Below, piece after piece: positions 23,560 to 35,850 of a stretch of 64,000 bases of DNA; position 1 is the first letter of the stretch; each line of letters opens with the position of its first letter. The position numbers and the translations under genes are program-made. The notes under the pieces were generated by a model that was not told where the DNA came from, searched no databases, and was given only the letters and a program-made list of their open reading frames with translations. This DNA is from Welwitschia mirabilis (Eukaryota > Gnetophyta > Gnetopsida > Welwitschiales). Location: NCBI GenBank assembly GCA_051453625.1, contig JBOZIK010000001.1:166613703-166677702 (forward strand). Reading direction: 5' to 3'.

Positions 23560-25490
23560 AATTCTGTGGATAATGATAAAAGACCATTATGAAAAATATT
23601 TCCAAAAAGAGGGTCATTATTAAAAAATGATGTTGAAACTAGGAATTGGGCTCCTTTCTCCTTTCAACCTACATATTTTTCTTCCTCCTCTTTTTAGCAT
23701 TCATGTAGGAATACTAATCAGGATTTTTAATACTTTAGGGATTCCACCTCATAAAGAAGAATTTTACATCCTCAACAACCTAAATTACCAATACCTAACT
23801 CTCCTTATGAAATTTGTGGAGGCGACTTCCATTACACCAAATATTATCTCACTTTATCAATATGTAGAGAATTAGCTTATGTAGTTAACAAAAAATCCAA
23901 TACCTTTAGAAATAATCAAAAATTCTAGCCATGAAATATGGAATCACAACTAACCTTCAAATCCTTCTTTGATAATAGATATAGGTGTAATAACTTTCAT
24001 CATAATAATTTTTAGCTCAACAACTTTAGCATAATTTCCTTAGAGAGTTAATAGAAGAAATAAAGGACAAAATGAAAAATATGCAAGATACCACAAAAAA
24101 AAATCATTGAAAACCAAATAAGAACATTGTAAACGTTATAGGAGTAATTTAACAAATAGTGTTACAAAATCAACTATCTCAAGATTCTCTTGAAATGTAA
24201 TATAGTAACAATTTCTATTTTGATGATAAGCATTAAGATGATCCATGTTCAAGAGAAGATATCCAATACAATTACAATGAGAATTCAACTCACTAATCAA
24301 AAAACAAGGATGACGATGACTATTTTTAGATGATGATATTGAGATACTATATTATATCCCAAATATCCACTTACTGGTAGGAAGTTTAGATGAAATAGAA
24401 GAATCAATTCATGAAGAATCTGAGAATTTTTCAATCTTTAATGACAATAATGATCACATTTCTCTTTATGACCCTTTTGATGAATCTAATTTGGAGAATG
24501 ATGACATGCAACAATGTGAGTATTCAAATAATGAAGAAAATGATGAGAAGAAAGAAGTTACAAGGATTTAACAAGACCAAAAAAGGACAGACTTCTTATA
24601 TTACATGGGGCAATTAAACTTGAGAAGTATAATCCTATCCAAAATCTTCCTCCATCCCACCACTTATGATTCTAAGTAATGATGAAAACAATAATGAGAA
24701 GGATAAAAATAATAAATAACCCATGGATAATTGACTAAATTTAAGAGAGGATAAACTTGCTCCTTCTAATACAATAAACCAACCTTAGGAATCTACCTGT
24801 GTTTCTCCATTCCTTTTAATTGGGCTTCCATATAATACCCAAAGTAACATCCTTTCCTCTCCTACTAAGTCTACTTTACTTTATGCCTTTAATGACAACT
24901 CTTTTCAAAAGTAGGGTTTGGAATTTCTTGGAATTTTAAATTGGATAAAACATTATCTTCTTAATAATAATCCATGGCTAGATTTAAATATTAGGAAACT
25001 TCTTAAGTATGTTAAAACTATCTTAATTAGTCATTCTAAGAAGCTTCCTTAAAATTCTTGGATTTATAATAGAAACATTGATGTTTTCATTTCTAATAAC
25101 AATATTTAAATGCAATATATCTTTCAAATTCTTTTGATAAGACATTATTTTTCCATGAAGTATATGAATTCATTATTTCTTATCTTGCTAATGAATCTTA
25201 TGGTTTCAAATTATTATTTAGTCATGTTATTTATTACCATTTGATTCCTCTAAAAAATGAATGTATACCTTTTATGATCTACCAATTGGTTTCTATTTGG
25301 TTTGGTCCCTATTTTTATAAAAATGTATAATACACAAGTGTATCTTTTGCATAACAAGTTAACCTCTAAATGGTTAGATCCTTACCTTGTGAAAAAAGTT
25401 CATTCGAATGGATCTATTCAGATTTCTAATTTGCAAATTTAAAGAAATCCAAAAAGTCAATGAACAAAGACTTAAAATTTAAAAAATAAT
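23560..25490 (+). pseudogene. Element A gag-like ORF with integrase-like tail
   Basis: Decayed ORF collinear with those of B and C. N-terminal shared block NDVETRNWAPFSFQ then SCRN (about 23,628-23,710). A Gln/Asn and acidic middle follows (about 24,000-24,600), then a Ser/Pro-rich part with TQSNILSSPTKSTL (about 24,838-24,880). Next is a shared segment with FLGILNW and NNPWLDLN (about 24,925-24,990). The end, LHNKLTSKWLDPYLVKKVHS (about 25,336-25,400), resembles the C-terminal (R)WSGPFxVxxV block of gypsy integrases. The RT and the integrase core with its acidic residues are missing. The function is unknown; a particle protein is plausible. Confidence 0.6.
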
Positions 25491-25875
25491 AGAAACAATC
25501 AACTTAATAAGACCTCCTTAAGAAAAAAGAGGAGGATCTTCTCTTTTCCATTTTCTAAATCTTCTCTTAGCTTCATTTCTTGGTTTAAGTTATGATGCTA
25601 CTTGATCGTTTTTAACTTGATTTGTGTTTAAATTTCATGTCTTATCATGATTAACTAATCTCTTACTTTGGGCATTAGAGTAAAAAATATTGGATTCAAC
25701 CAATCATCAGACATTCTGATATCTAATCAATCTCCTTAATTAATTTATATTAGAATTAATTATGTTATTCCAATGCATATTGGTAATCATGTATTTTGTT
25801 ATTTAACTACAATGATCAATCAATGCTTTTTAAATGGGGTTCCAAGTGCATTAAAAAAAAAAGAAAGAAAACAAT

Positions 25876-25953
25876 NNNNNNNNNNNNNNNNNNNNNNNNN
25901 NNNNNNNNNNNNNNNNNNNNNNNNNNNNNNNNNNNNNNNNNNNNNNNNNNNNN
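25876..25953. other. N gap in element A 3' untranslated region
   Basis: 78 N directly after a purine run (about 25,850-25,875). The run occupies the position of the purine-rich tract in O, B and C, so the gap probably hides low-complexity sequence. Confidence 0.6.
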
Positions 25954-26080
25954 AAATTTTCCTAAGATGAGCCTTTGGTAAATACCACTAGAGGAGTAGT
26001 AGGTCATGATCTAACTTTGATTATGGATTTTCACTCTCTTGGCAGCAGTCGCACTTCCCTCATCATGAAGAATAGTATTT
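25954..26080 (+). other. Conserved 3' block, element A copy
   Basis: AAATTTTCCTAAGATGAGCC, then a GGTCATGATCTAA and a CACTTCCCTCATCATGAAG part, in the same order as in O (38,399-38,560), B (33,930-34,060) and C (41,845-41,965, minus). No shared reading frame is seen, so it is probably a cis-acting RNA or DNA element. Confidence 0.6.
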
Positions 26081-27331
26081 CCCAACACTCCACTTGATTT
26101 CCATTATCCAAAGATGAAATTCTTGAAGACCTTTTAGTATATTGATCATTGGATGATGTTATAGCAAGGTACTATGATCACTAAAAGCTAAATATGGATT
26201 GAATTTAGTATAAATATTTGATAAGTTCTAAATAATTTTTGGATATTAGTCTTTTTACTACCCTATGGAGTGGTAAACTATGATATTTTTACATGATTCA
26301 TGCACCTTTACATCACGTAGTCTCATGATTTTCTCTAAGAAAGCTTGATAGGTTAAAATTTATGGCAAACTAGTTAATATTATTCATGTTACATGTTGTC
26401 CATTTTTAATTTTAATTTTATTAGTTACAAATCAGTCGTATTAAAGTTATTCACTTACTTTTTTATAAAACAATGTCAGAACTTTATCATTTTCTTGAAT
26501 TCTTATTAGAAATTCTCTAGCCTTAATGCACAATGAAAATGACACTTACTATTCATCCTTTAACTTTTTTTCATTTTCTGATTGTGTTTTTTCATTTTTG
26601 CTTTTCTTTTTTATTTTACATCCCTTGCTACTTTTAGCTCATTTTTTCTAATTATCATAAGTAAATTTTCTTAAACATTTGGAATGAATTTATCTACTTC
26701 ATGGGGAAGGAATCTTTAGAATCCTCAAAATATTGGCTTTAATTGAAAGGAATTTATTTAATAAAAATATGTTTTTCATAGATCTAAAATAATAAACTCT
26801 AAATTTAAATACATATCTTCCTCATGACGTTAAAGTAGAATATATTTTTAATATTCATTCTATGTTTAACAATATAAGACCTTTTATGCTTGAGTGTTAT
26901 GTTTCATTCTTTTTGTAATTTGGCTTGCTTACATCCTTTTCTACTTTCTTTATCACGGATTGATAAACGCTTAGTTGGAGGCTCTTTTGTGAGCTAAATT
27001 AGCCATATTTAACATCATTTTTAGAGTGTATTTTCAGTATTTTTATAAGTTAAATGCTTAAATTTATCCCTTTTGATGGCAAATACCAAATACAAAGAAT
27101 TAATAATAGTTTGAATCAAAATGGAGTAATTATGAAGCATTTGAGAAAAGAAATGTGAAAGAAGACATTACACTGAAAGACATCATGAAGATGTTATGCC
27201 AAGAAGACATTATGCAAATAATATGTTACATCAAGAAGACATTCCACATAATCAAGAAGATATTACACCAAAGAAGACAATACACCAAGTAGATTATGGG
27301 TTTCCCACTAACATTAGTAGTTAGAAGACAA

Positions 27332-27695
27332 GAAGTCATGAGAAGATGGAAGATCAATAATTATGGAAGGTGAAAAGTCAATTAGTTATTAAGAAGGAAC
27401 ATGGAATACAAGAAGCCATGAGAAGATGAAAGATCAATGGACATGGAAGGTAAAAAGTCAACAGGCACCAAGAAGGCACATGCAAGACAAGAACCATGAG
27501 AAGATGAAAGATCAACAATTGTGAAAGATGAAAAGTTAATAATCATCAAGAAGGCATGCAGAAGATAAGAAGCTATGAGAAGACAAAAGATTAATGAACA
27601 TGAAAGATGAAAAGTCAACAGTCACCAAGAAGGCATGTGAAGACAAGAATCCATGAGAAGATGAAAGATCAACAGACATGAAGAATACAAAATAA
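27332..27695. repeat. 79-bp tandem array in A 3' LTR U3
   Basis: Five units spaced 80, 79, 78 and 78 bp apart, with the same register and unit number as the 5' LTR array. The array was therefore present before insertion. Confidence 0.9.
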
Positions 27696-27776
27696 ACTTC
27701 ATAATTACGTGATCATTATTATCATCATCCTTAGTTAGTTAGACTCTTTAGTAACTCTAATAGTCATACTGAGTCC

Positions 27777-27784
27777 TATAAATA
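27777..27784 (+). promoter_or_regulatory. TATA box of element A LTR
   Basis: TATAAATA follows the 79-bp array. The 5' LTR copy has decayed to ACAAGTAC at the same place. Confidence 0.55.
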
Positions 27785-28464
27785 CCATCCTTAGATTCCC
27801 AATTTACTCATCTTAGTTTTATCAATTATTCTTGTGATAAATTAAAGAGTAATTAAGTAAAGGATCCATTGATTAGTTGTAGAAAAAGGCATCTCTTGGT
27901 GTGGGATTATGTTTCCATTATTAAGGAGTTCTTACTTTATTACCATTGTAAAGAAGGTCATTGATTGATGTTGGACTGTGTCTTCTTGACTAAGAAGCTG
28001 TTACTTTGTAACCAGAGGTTAATATTTTAATTAATTAAATATTGGTTGAATTTTTCTTTTCAATTATTCTTCTTATTTGCATTATCATTTATGTTAGTTA
28101 CATTATAGTGATAGATACTTGTATTTAATATGGATCATAAGGGCCAACTTGGATGATAACAAGTTGGTTTACCTGGTTAGAAATTGCATTTAGGATTGCA
28201 TTCATTTTTGCATTGCATTCATCTTTGCATTTCATCTTGCATTCATTCATTACAATGCATTTACTTTCTGAAATTAAGGATAAAAATTATTTGAGAAAAT
28301 CTTCTTATTACTTCTTTACAATTCCTTTTTAGATTATGATAAACAAGTTAACTCTAACATACTAGTGCATTTTATCTGTACTTTATTAAGGATTTAAAGG
28401 TACTAAAGATAAAAAATTCATTCCAAAGAAATATCAATTTGAGTGCATGATTCACATCCCAACA

Positions 28465-29340
28465 ATGTCCTTGCTATTTTATAAATATTACTGATATTAT
28501 TCTTTAGGATATGATAAAGAGGTTATTTAAAGCATTTATGGATGAATTTTTAACTTAATTTTAATGAATATTATAAATAACTTTAATGAATAACTTAATA
28601 GATTGAAAAAAATATTAGAAATATGTAAAGAGAAAAGCTTCAAGTTAAACTAGTCTAAGAGTCATCTTATGGTAACAAAATGCATAGGTTTGGAATAAAA
28701 AAAAAAATCTCAAAAAGGAATCGAGATGGATGAGAAAAATTTAAAATTTTAAAAATGTATAACCCTCAACTAAACTAAAAGAATTAAGATCCTTATTATG
28801 GCATGTAGGACAGCATAGAAGGTTCATAGATAATTTTAGTAAAATCATGAAATCCCTTTGTAACCTTCTATAGAAAAATATAGAATACAATTGGATTGAT
28901 TAATGTCAGAATGCTTTCAAACCTTAAAAGATATACTACTATCAACAACTATTTTACAAGGATCCAATTAGATAAAATCATTTTACATAATGATAGATGC
29001 ATCTAGTCATGCTATGGAAGCTATGTTGTAATAAAACAATAATGAAAACAAACCATGTGCCATTGCTAAGAATTTTAAAACAACCCAACAAAACTATATG
29101 ATGAGTGAGAAATAATTATTGGCAATTGTAATGCTATTAGAAAAATTTAGATATTATATCTTTGGATATGAAGTTAAAGTCCATATAGATCATAGTGCAA
29201 TTCCATTCTTGATGGACAAAAAAGAATCTAGTTTAAGAATTATGAGATGGGTGTTATTAATATAAGAACTTGACTTGAAAATTATTGATAGGAAAGGAAC
29301 AAAAAATGTAGTAGCAACTTTCCTAATGAAGAACAAATAA
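28465..29340 (+). pseudogene. Element O reverse transcriptase C-terminal part and RNase H
   Basis: Starts with the second ATGTC copy and continues the interrupted RT. The catalytic (Y/F)xDD box is at 28,537-28,551 as FMDEF, with the second Asp changed. Then come LKELRSLLWHVG and RRFIDNFSKIMKSLCNLL (about 28,780-28,866), which is the RT connection. RNase H follows with MIDASSHAME, MSEKQLLAIVMLLEKF and VKVHIDHSAI, keeping Asp, Glu and Asp of the active site (about 28,988-29,207), then MRWVLL and DLKIIDRKGTKNVVA before integrase. The stretch 29,060-29,260 is nearly open. It is the best-preserved part of O. Confidence 0.92.
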
Positions 29341-29569
29341 ATGTAAGAAATAAATTTTCTAATGAATACCCATTTCAAGTTCAATCAAATCCTTAGTATG
29401 CTGACATAGCCAATTTCATCATAGCAAGAGATTACCATCTTTTATAAAATACTATAAAAGAAATAGATTATCAATAGAATCTAAAGATTACATATGGTGT
29501 CATAAGATGTTATTTAAAAAAATGTATAGATCATATTATTGAAAGATGTATAAAAGAGAAACTACAAAA

Positions 29570-29812
29570 ATAAATCTTGAAAGAAGCTCATGAAGGAGAA
29601 GGAGGAGAACACTATGAAGTTGGAAGAACCAAAATAAAAATCCTTTATATGAGGTACTATTGGCCAATAATTTTTACAATTTAAGTGCTTATGTCCAGAG
29701 CTGTGATAAACATCAAAGGAAAAGAGCATTTAACAAAAAATTAGAAATGTCTAAACAATGGATCCAATCAGTTAAACCATTTAACATATGAGGGATGAAT
29801 TTTATTGGTTCT
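29570..29812 (+). pseudogene. Element O integrase, N-terminal part
   Basis: Zinc-binding region with EAHEGEGGEHYEVGRTKIK and YYWPIIF (about 29,586-29,680), then SCDKHQRKR (about 29,699-29,725). The HHCC pattern is thus partly kept, with the last Cys now His. The core begins with VKPFNI then MNFIG (about 29,775-29,809). The sequence is interrupted at Gly-Pro of the family motif DF(I/M)GPF by element B and resumes at 37,221. Confidence 0.88.
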
Positions 29813-30923
29813 TATTGCAATGCTAAATTGTATGTATTTGACGAGGTATTCTGATTACTTTTGTAGGATACTTAGATAAGTTTAGATAGAATTTTGAGAT
29901 TATGATGAGTTGATGAGATGATCATGGAAAAATATAATTCTTAGCATATTTGGAGGCATTTCAAATAAATTATAATACTTAGTATTTTGAGAAGAAAGAT
30001 AATGATTTAGGAGGCTGATTTCTCTTAGTTGGAGAGCTCAGGAAGCTTATTGTTCCTTATATAGTCCCCACAATAGTCAGGATGACAGTGATGCTAATAT
30101 GAACTGAGGCTAAAATTCTAAAAACTAATGAGTCATCTCTTATTATGGAGTATCATCCCCAAAGTTATTCAAATGATAACTATTTTATATGAACAAAATG
30201 AATTATCTTTGTAATAGGGTCATGCACCTTATATGGGTTGCTAGAGTTTCATTTCTAACTACTAGGGTTTTGTTTCTAGAATATTCAATGTAAAACTATA
30301 GATACTCCCTTGTCCTCACCCCCAAGATCATCTTTTATAACATAAAGTCTTATGATAAGAGATCAAAGGGCAAGAGGTCCATCCTGTGCTACAGAGAGAA
30401 GTCTTCCTTGGTGTTGGGCTGTGTATCGTCCATTGAGGTGTTGCTACTTTGTAAGTGGGTGTTAGTTTGAGNNNNNNNNNNGCATTTTCATAATTAATAA
30501 TTACATATATATATATATATATATATCTTGTTTGAGGTGTCTTATAACTTATGTTAATTAGGATTAAGTGATAGATTTTCCTGGTTGATCTAAGTTATAA
30601 GAGATGATCTTCATGATAGAAAGGTTGATAGTTAAATAGATTCATTACTTAGAGTTATTTTATTGGAATCTCATTTATAATAATTGCATTTAAATTCATC
30701 TTGTGTTGTAATTCTTCATTGTTCTTATTTTATTTTCTTAGAAAAAAAAAGAACAAAAATACTTTGTCAAAGTCAATTCTCTAACTTCTAGCCTAGTGTG
30801 TTTAATGGATTATGACATTAAGGTTAACTCTCATTTATACTAGTGTGTGTTTTATGAAAGCATTTATGATTTACAAGATTTTTTCTTAAGGACTTAAGGA
30901 TTGCATAAATTCACACCGCAACA
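29813..30923 (+). repeat. Element B, 5' LTR
   Basis: From TATTGCAATGCTAAATTG to TTCACACCGCAACA. A 10-N gap at 30,472-30,481 appears to hide about 165 bp that the 3' LTR has (about 36,673-36,838), which explains most of the length difference. An AT microsatellite follows the gap. Confidence 0.88.
30503..30526. repeat. (AT)n microsatellite
   Basis: About twelve AT units inside the B 5' LTR. They are absent from the 3' LTR, so the expansion came after insertion. Confidence 0.85.
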
Positions 30924-30924
30924 T

Positions 30925-30947
30925 TTTGGCATCATTACTGGGGAAGG
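30925..30947 (+). other. Element B primer binding site (tRNA-Asp type)
   Basis: TTTGGCATCATTACTGGGGA, one base after the LTR end, equals the Asp site TTGGCGCCGTTGCCGGGGA with transitions only. Confidence 0.8.
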
Positions 30948-31369
30948 ATGTAAGTAACTAGAGGATTATCACTATTTAGGTAAGTATCTTGAATTTCAAT
31001 TTGAGTTATTTATCTGAATAGAACTGTATTTCTACTCTAGATTCCATAGGTTTATTTTCTATAATTTTTATTTTAATAGTGTTAATAATCCCTGTCGTCC
31101 TCTCTGTTACCTAGATGATGGTATGGATGACGGTTTGAAATTAATGTTTTTTTATTTTTTCACGGTAAGGCTTTCTATTTTTTGGTAGCATAATAAAGTT
31201 AATATCATCCTCTTTGACATTCAAATAAATAAGCAGATGACTTTTAGTGTTATTTCTATTATTGATTTTTTTCATACTTATTTTTCTATTTTTGTAAAAT
31301 ATTTGTTGGTCATCTTTTATATCATCTAGATGATTGATAAGATGATAGATAGTATGCATTTTTTAAGTG

Positions 31370-33450
31370 TTAATGATCCAAACAATTCTATTAAAAAGGT
31401 GAAATATCAGAGGGAGCAAAGCTTGATCTTAACCTTGTACTCATCTTCCTTAGCATCTTCATTAATTCTTCTTATTTCATCCTTCTCATCTGCTTCTACG
31501 AATAGTGATAAAAGTACCCTTCAAGAATTTTTTTTCTTGAAAGGAGGAGAAATTTGAGAATTTTTGAGGAAAATGATAAAAGATCGCTTTAGGAAATTTT
31601 TAAAGAAATAAAGTGGAAAACATCAGATGATGTTAAGACTAGGAATTCAACTTCTTCCTCTTTTCAACCTTCTTATTTTCCCCCCTCTTCTTTTCAAGCT
31701 TTATCTAGAAATGACAATGAAGATTTTCAACATTTTAGGGAATCAACCTCATTTATAGAAGCATCCTACAATCATTTTAGCAAATCCTAACCATCTTCCA
31801 TGAATTACTATGAAGAAGATCCATTTTCCATGAATTAAAATTAAGAAGAAGAACACTCACTTCATGAGTTAATTGAAGAAATGAAGAAGATGTAATAAAT
31901 TACCAATAAAAATTTAGAAAATTTGATTGAGATCCTTCAACAAACTATATTACAAAATTAACTATCTTAAGGTTCTTTTTCAAGACAACATTTTCAAAGC
32001 TATCCTACTCATTTTACTACATTCCACCTTGATAAAAATAAGAAGAACTTAGGAGCAAGTGACAACAATTCTTGCTTTAAAACAGAAAATAAGATTTTAG
32101 ATCAAACTTTAACATCCCACTTATTAGGACATGGCTGAAAAAAGACAACAATGAATCAACTCAATTTTTTAATAATAAGGACAAGGATGATTATTTATTA
32201 TATGATGATATTAAGACATTGTATTATAATCATGGAATCCATTTACTACTAGAAAGTCTAGATGGAATAAAGGAATCATTTCATGAAGAATATGAATTTT
32301 TTTTTAATCCATGAAGAAGATGTTAAATTCATTTCTTTTTATGATCTCTTTGATGAATCCAATAGCTGGGAGAATGAAAGCAATACTTAATAAGCCAAGG
32401 AAGATATAGTTAAAAACAATGATAAAGAAAATAAATAAACAATTCAACAAGTAATGATAAAGACAGTAACAAAAAAAAAGGAACATACTGAAGGATCCAT
32501 CTAGATTTAGTCAAACTTAATAGAGGACGGACCTGTTCATTTTAATATAATAAACCAACCTAAAGATTCCACTCATGTTTCTCCATTTCTTTTACTTATT
32601 CTTTTATGTAAAACTCTAAATAATATCATTTCCTTCTACTTCTACTTCTACATTATCTTGTAATCTTGATAATGGTAACATTTCTCCATCTCTTCCATTT
32701 GAACCTTCATGTAATTCTCAAAGTCACATTCCTTTTCTTAACTTTAATGAAACCCATAATTTTGAAGAGTCTATTTCTAATATCTCTTAATTTATTCTTC
32801 TTAACATTCTATGTAATACTCAAAGTAACATTCTTTCCTTTTCTACCAAGTCCACTTTACCTTATGCCTTTAATGATTACTATTTTCAAAAGTATGACTT
32901 GGGATATCTTGGAATTTTAAATTGGGATAAAACCTTTTTATTGATAATAATCCATGCTTAGAATTAAATCTTAAGAAGATTTTTAATCTAATTAAATATT
33001 CTATAAAGCCTTTAAAAACATCTTGGATTCATTCTTTGAGTAGTACCTTAAATGAATTATGTAATGATACTCATGATTTATAACAATTTAATAAGAGATT
33101 ATTTGTTAATGAAATTTATCACCATTTCTTCTCTTATTAAGATTCTAAAATTTGTTTTATCAAGATTTTATCCTCTTACTCTCTTTTCCTCAAATTGATT
33201 TTGATCGAAAATGGTTATTTATCTTTTATGTTTTATTAATTGGTTTCTATTTGATTTGGTTCTTATTTTTCTGGAAAAATTCAATTACTAGAGTGCATGT
33301 TTTACACAACTCGTTAACTTCTAAATGGTTAGATCCTTATATTTTAGAAAAAGTACATGGCTCAGCTGAAATCTCCTATCCAAATACTAGGAAAATTTAA
33401 AAATTTAATGAACAAAGGTTAAAAATCTATGATTCACCTACTGATTAAAA
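31370..33450 (+). pseudogene. Element B gag-like ORF with integrase-like tail
   Basis: Collinear with A and C. The shared block FQHFREST then EASYNHF lies at about 31,718-31,780. A coiled-coil-like segment follows (LIEEMKKM, then ITNKNLENLIEILQQTI, about 31,870-31,950), then an acidic part. A Ser/Pro-rich part has NSQSHIPFLNFNETHNFEES (about 32,715-32,774). Next is KYDLGYLGILNWDKTF (about 32,892-32,940) and HSLSSTLNELCNDTHDL (about 33,031-33,080). The tail LHNSLTSKWLDPYILEKVHG (about 33,303-33,362) with FNEQRLKIY resembles the integrase C-terminus (family RWxGPF ... VNGQRLKxY). The middle segment is shared by three elements, yet I cannot name it. Confidence 0.6.
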
Positions 33451-33841
33451 CTTTAACATGATAGAATTACTTATTTTGAAAGCCCGCTTGATAAGGAGGA
33501 ATTCCCTCTTGCCATTGGCTAAATTCTTCCTTAGCCGATTCCTTTGGTGTACATCATGCTATCACTTGAACACCTATTACTTGACTAGTGTATTACTTTA
33601 TGAAATTACTATAACTAGTGATCTTTTACTTTGATATTTCAAAGTGATAAAATTGGATTTACCCAATCTTAAGATGTTAATACATCTATGAACTTAATTT
33701 TGAAGAAAGATACCTTGGTTCTTTTATTCTCTCTTAATGGTATAAATCTATAGTTGCTTAAGTATGTCCTTAATTTTTTCTTATCTTATTACTTCACCCT
33801 TATCTTTAAGAGTATTTGGTCATGTGGGATTTAATTTACTT

Positions 33842-34060
33842 AAAAAGGGGGAAAAATAAAAAAAGAAATAAATAATAATGATCTTTTGTATCTAACCTAA
33901 AACATAATCACCATGATGTCCTACCACACCAGGGTAAATTTACTTAAGAGGAACCTTTGGTAATGTTGGTAGCTATGGGAACTACACTGGGGGATCAGTT
34001 GGCCATTCTTCATGAGTTCTTACTACTCTAATAGTGGTTGTACTCCCCTCATCAGAGAAG
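33842..34060 (+). other. Purine tract and conserved 3' block, element B copy
   Basis: A purine-rich stretch AAAAAGGGGGAAAAA lies at 33,842-33,880. It is followed by GGTAAATTTACTTAAGAGG and GGGGGATCAGTTGGCCAT, then AATAGTGGTTGTACTCCCCT (33,931-34,050). The order is the same as in O, A and C. Confidence 0.6.
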
Positions 34061-35837
34061 TAATTATCACTTAGAGGCTATGTGTCAGTGATGTCTTTCA
34101 TGTCATTAAAGGCATAGCTTGTTCCTAGCTTCATTGTGCATATAATACCTAGAATCATTGTGCATACAGTACTGCTACATGATCATTTCACTTTTTAGGA
34201 TCTCGGTGTGTTTGGGGGGTGGAAGCAAGTAAGTCCATCGTTGAGTAGCCTTTAATCTTATTATTCATTAAGTCAAAACATAAAATATACTTGACACTGT
34301 CATAATCACTGCCTTTTTGAATGGTAATTTATGAAGTTTTTACATCATGTCATATATTATTAATTAGGTGATTTTTTTTTATGGTTTCTACGAAGGAACT
34401 TTACTAGGTTAGAATTTGGGATAGGTACATAACCTTCTTCATCTTCTTAGTTATTTGTTTTCATTTTTTTTGTGTTTCCTAGTTATTTTGTTTGGTATCT
34501 CAAAGTCATTTCTATATTCTTTTAACATAATATTCAAGACTTGATCATTTAATAGTTTTCTTATTGTCTTTTTATTTCCAAGTATAGTTTCTCTCTATAA
34601 ATATTGATTTTCATTTTATCACTTTACCTATGTTCCTTTAGCATATTTTTGACTTTTCACACATCCCCTTACAAATCTTGAATGCTTACTAAGTTTGAGG
34701 ACATTTGAGGATTTTAAGTTTAGGCACATTTGAGGATGTTCCTTAGTATTGCTGCTCTCTACTTGATGCATTATCATTGCAGTATCCTATACTCCTTTTC
34801 TCTTGCCTTGAGTTTTTTCCACTTTTGACTCCTTTACCATAATTCTTTTGATGATGATTCTTCACTTTTAGCTATTTTTTAAACTTTATGGTAGCTTCTT
34901 GTGATCTTATTATTGCTATCATTGACTATATAAATCTACCTTGACTTTATTATTTTGTTAAATCTTTGTTTTTTGATCATCATCCTATGTCTGTGATCTA
35001 GATGATAACTTGGACAATACCAACTTCTTCTTATACTATCACAATATAGAATGTATTGATTCACAAGTATACGGTAGAACATACTTCTGAGATATTTTTG
35101 AGCTAAAAATTTAATTATGGGGGTTATTTTTAAGCTTTTATGATACATATATAAGATGTATTGGTTTAGTTATGATTTCATATTATGTGTGTGATATGGA
35201 TTATGGTATTTATTAGTAGGACATACAATAGATAGTAGGCTTTAATATGCACTTTCCAAATGAAGATGTGCATTCTTCTTTTTCACTTTCACATATGAGC
35301 TCCCATGTAGACTTTGCTATAACACCATGAGGGGAGTAATATTATGATCATTTTTTATGTTTATACCCCTTGTAGATTGTACTTAAACTCACTATTATTT
35401 TATAAACATCATTTTGAGTTATCACTGTTTTTGATTATATAGATACATCATCATTTTATGAGTTATCATGGTTATATCTTATGACCATTTTTATGTAGTA
35501 CATTTAATGTTTATGTTGTAATATGTTAAAGGTTTTAAGTGGAGGGCTAACAAATATTTTAATACTTGAATTTTTCTAATGATGTTATTCACAGGAATTT
35601 GAATTTCATACTATTTATTTAAGCCTGTCATTCTGATAGTTGTTTAGAAAGCATACAAGATGACTACCCTATTACACATCCTATAAGGTACTACATTAGT
35701 TAATCAATTTTTACACTTGATCCTACATGGCAAATATTTATGAGCTTAATGTATGTTTCCCTAGTTACTATTTATCTTAGTCAAATTAAATCACTATTTA
35801 TAGTTGATCACTCACTTTTTTAGGGACTAACAAGGCT
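34061..35837. other. Element B 3' untranslated region
   Basis: No domain seen. It ends in the purine tract AAGTGGAGGGCTA (35,838-35,850) that would prime plus-strand synthesis at the 3' LTR. Confidence 0.55.
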
Positions 35838-35850
35838 AAGTGGAGGGCTA

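Larger units (their letters stand above)
21598..28464 (+). mobile_element. Element A: non-autonomous gypsy-like element nested in RT of O
   Basis: 6.87 kb, bounded by LTRs of 1482 and 1480 bp and a perfect 5-bp duplication ATGTC. It has an Asp-type primer site, one gag-like ORF with a short integrase-C-terminus-like tail, and a 3' untranslated region with a block shared with O, B and C. No RT, RNase H or integrase core is present in the 3.9 kb interior, of which only 78 bases are N. It is a later insertion than O. Its own LTRs differ from each other at roughly 15-20% of positions in the stretch I compared by eye. Confidence 0.88.
26985..28464 (+). repeat. Element A, 3' LTR
   Basis: From TTTTGTGAGCTAAATTAG to CACATCCCAACA, preceded by a short purine stretch (TTAGTTGGAGG). 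It has the same 79-bp array at 27,332, 27,412, 27,491, 27,569 and 27,647, a TATA box at 27,777 and the doubled R-U5 module. Confidence 0.9.
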
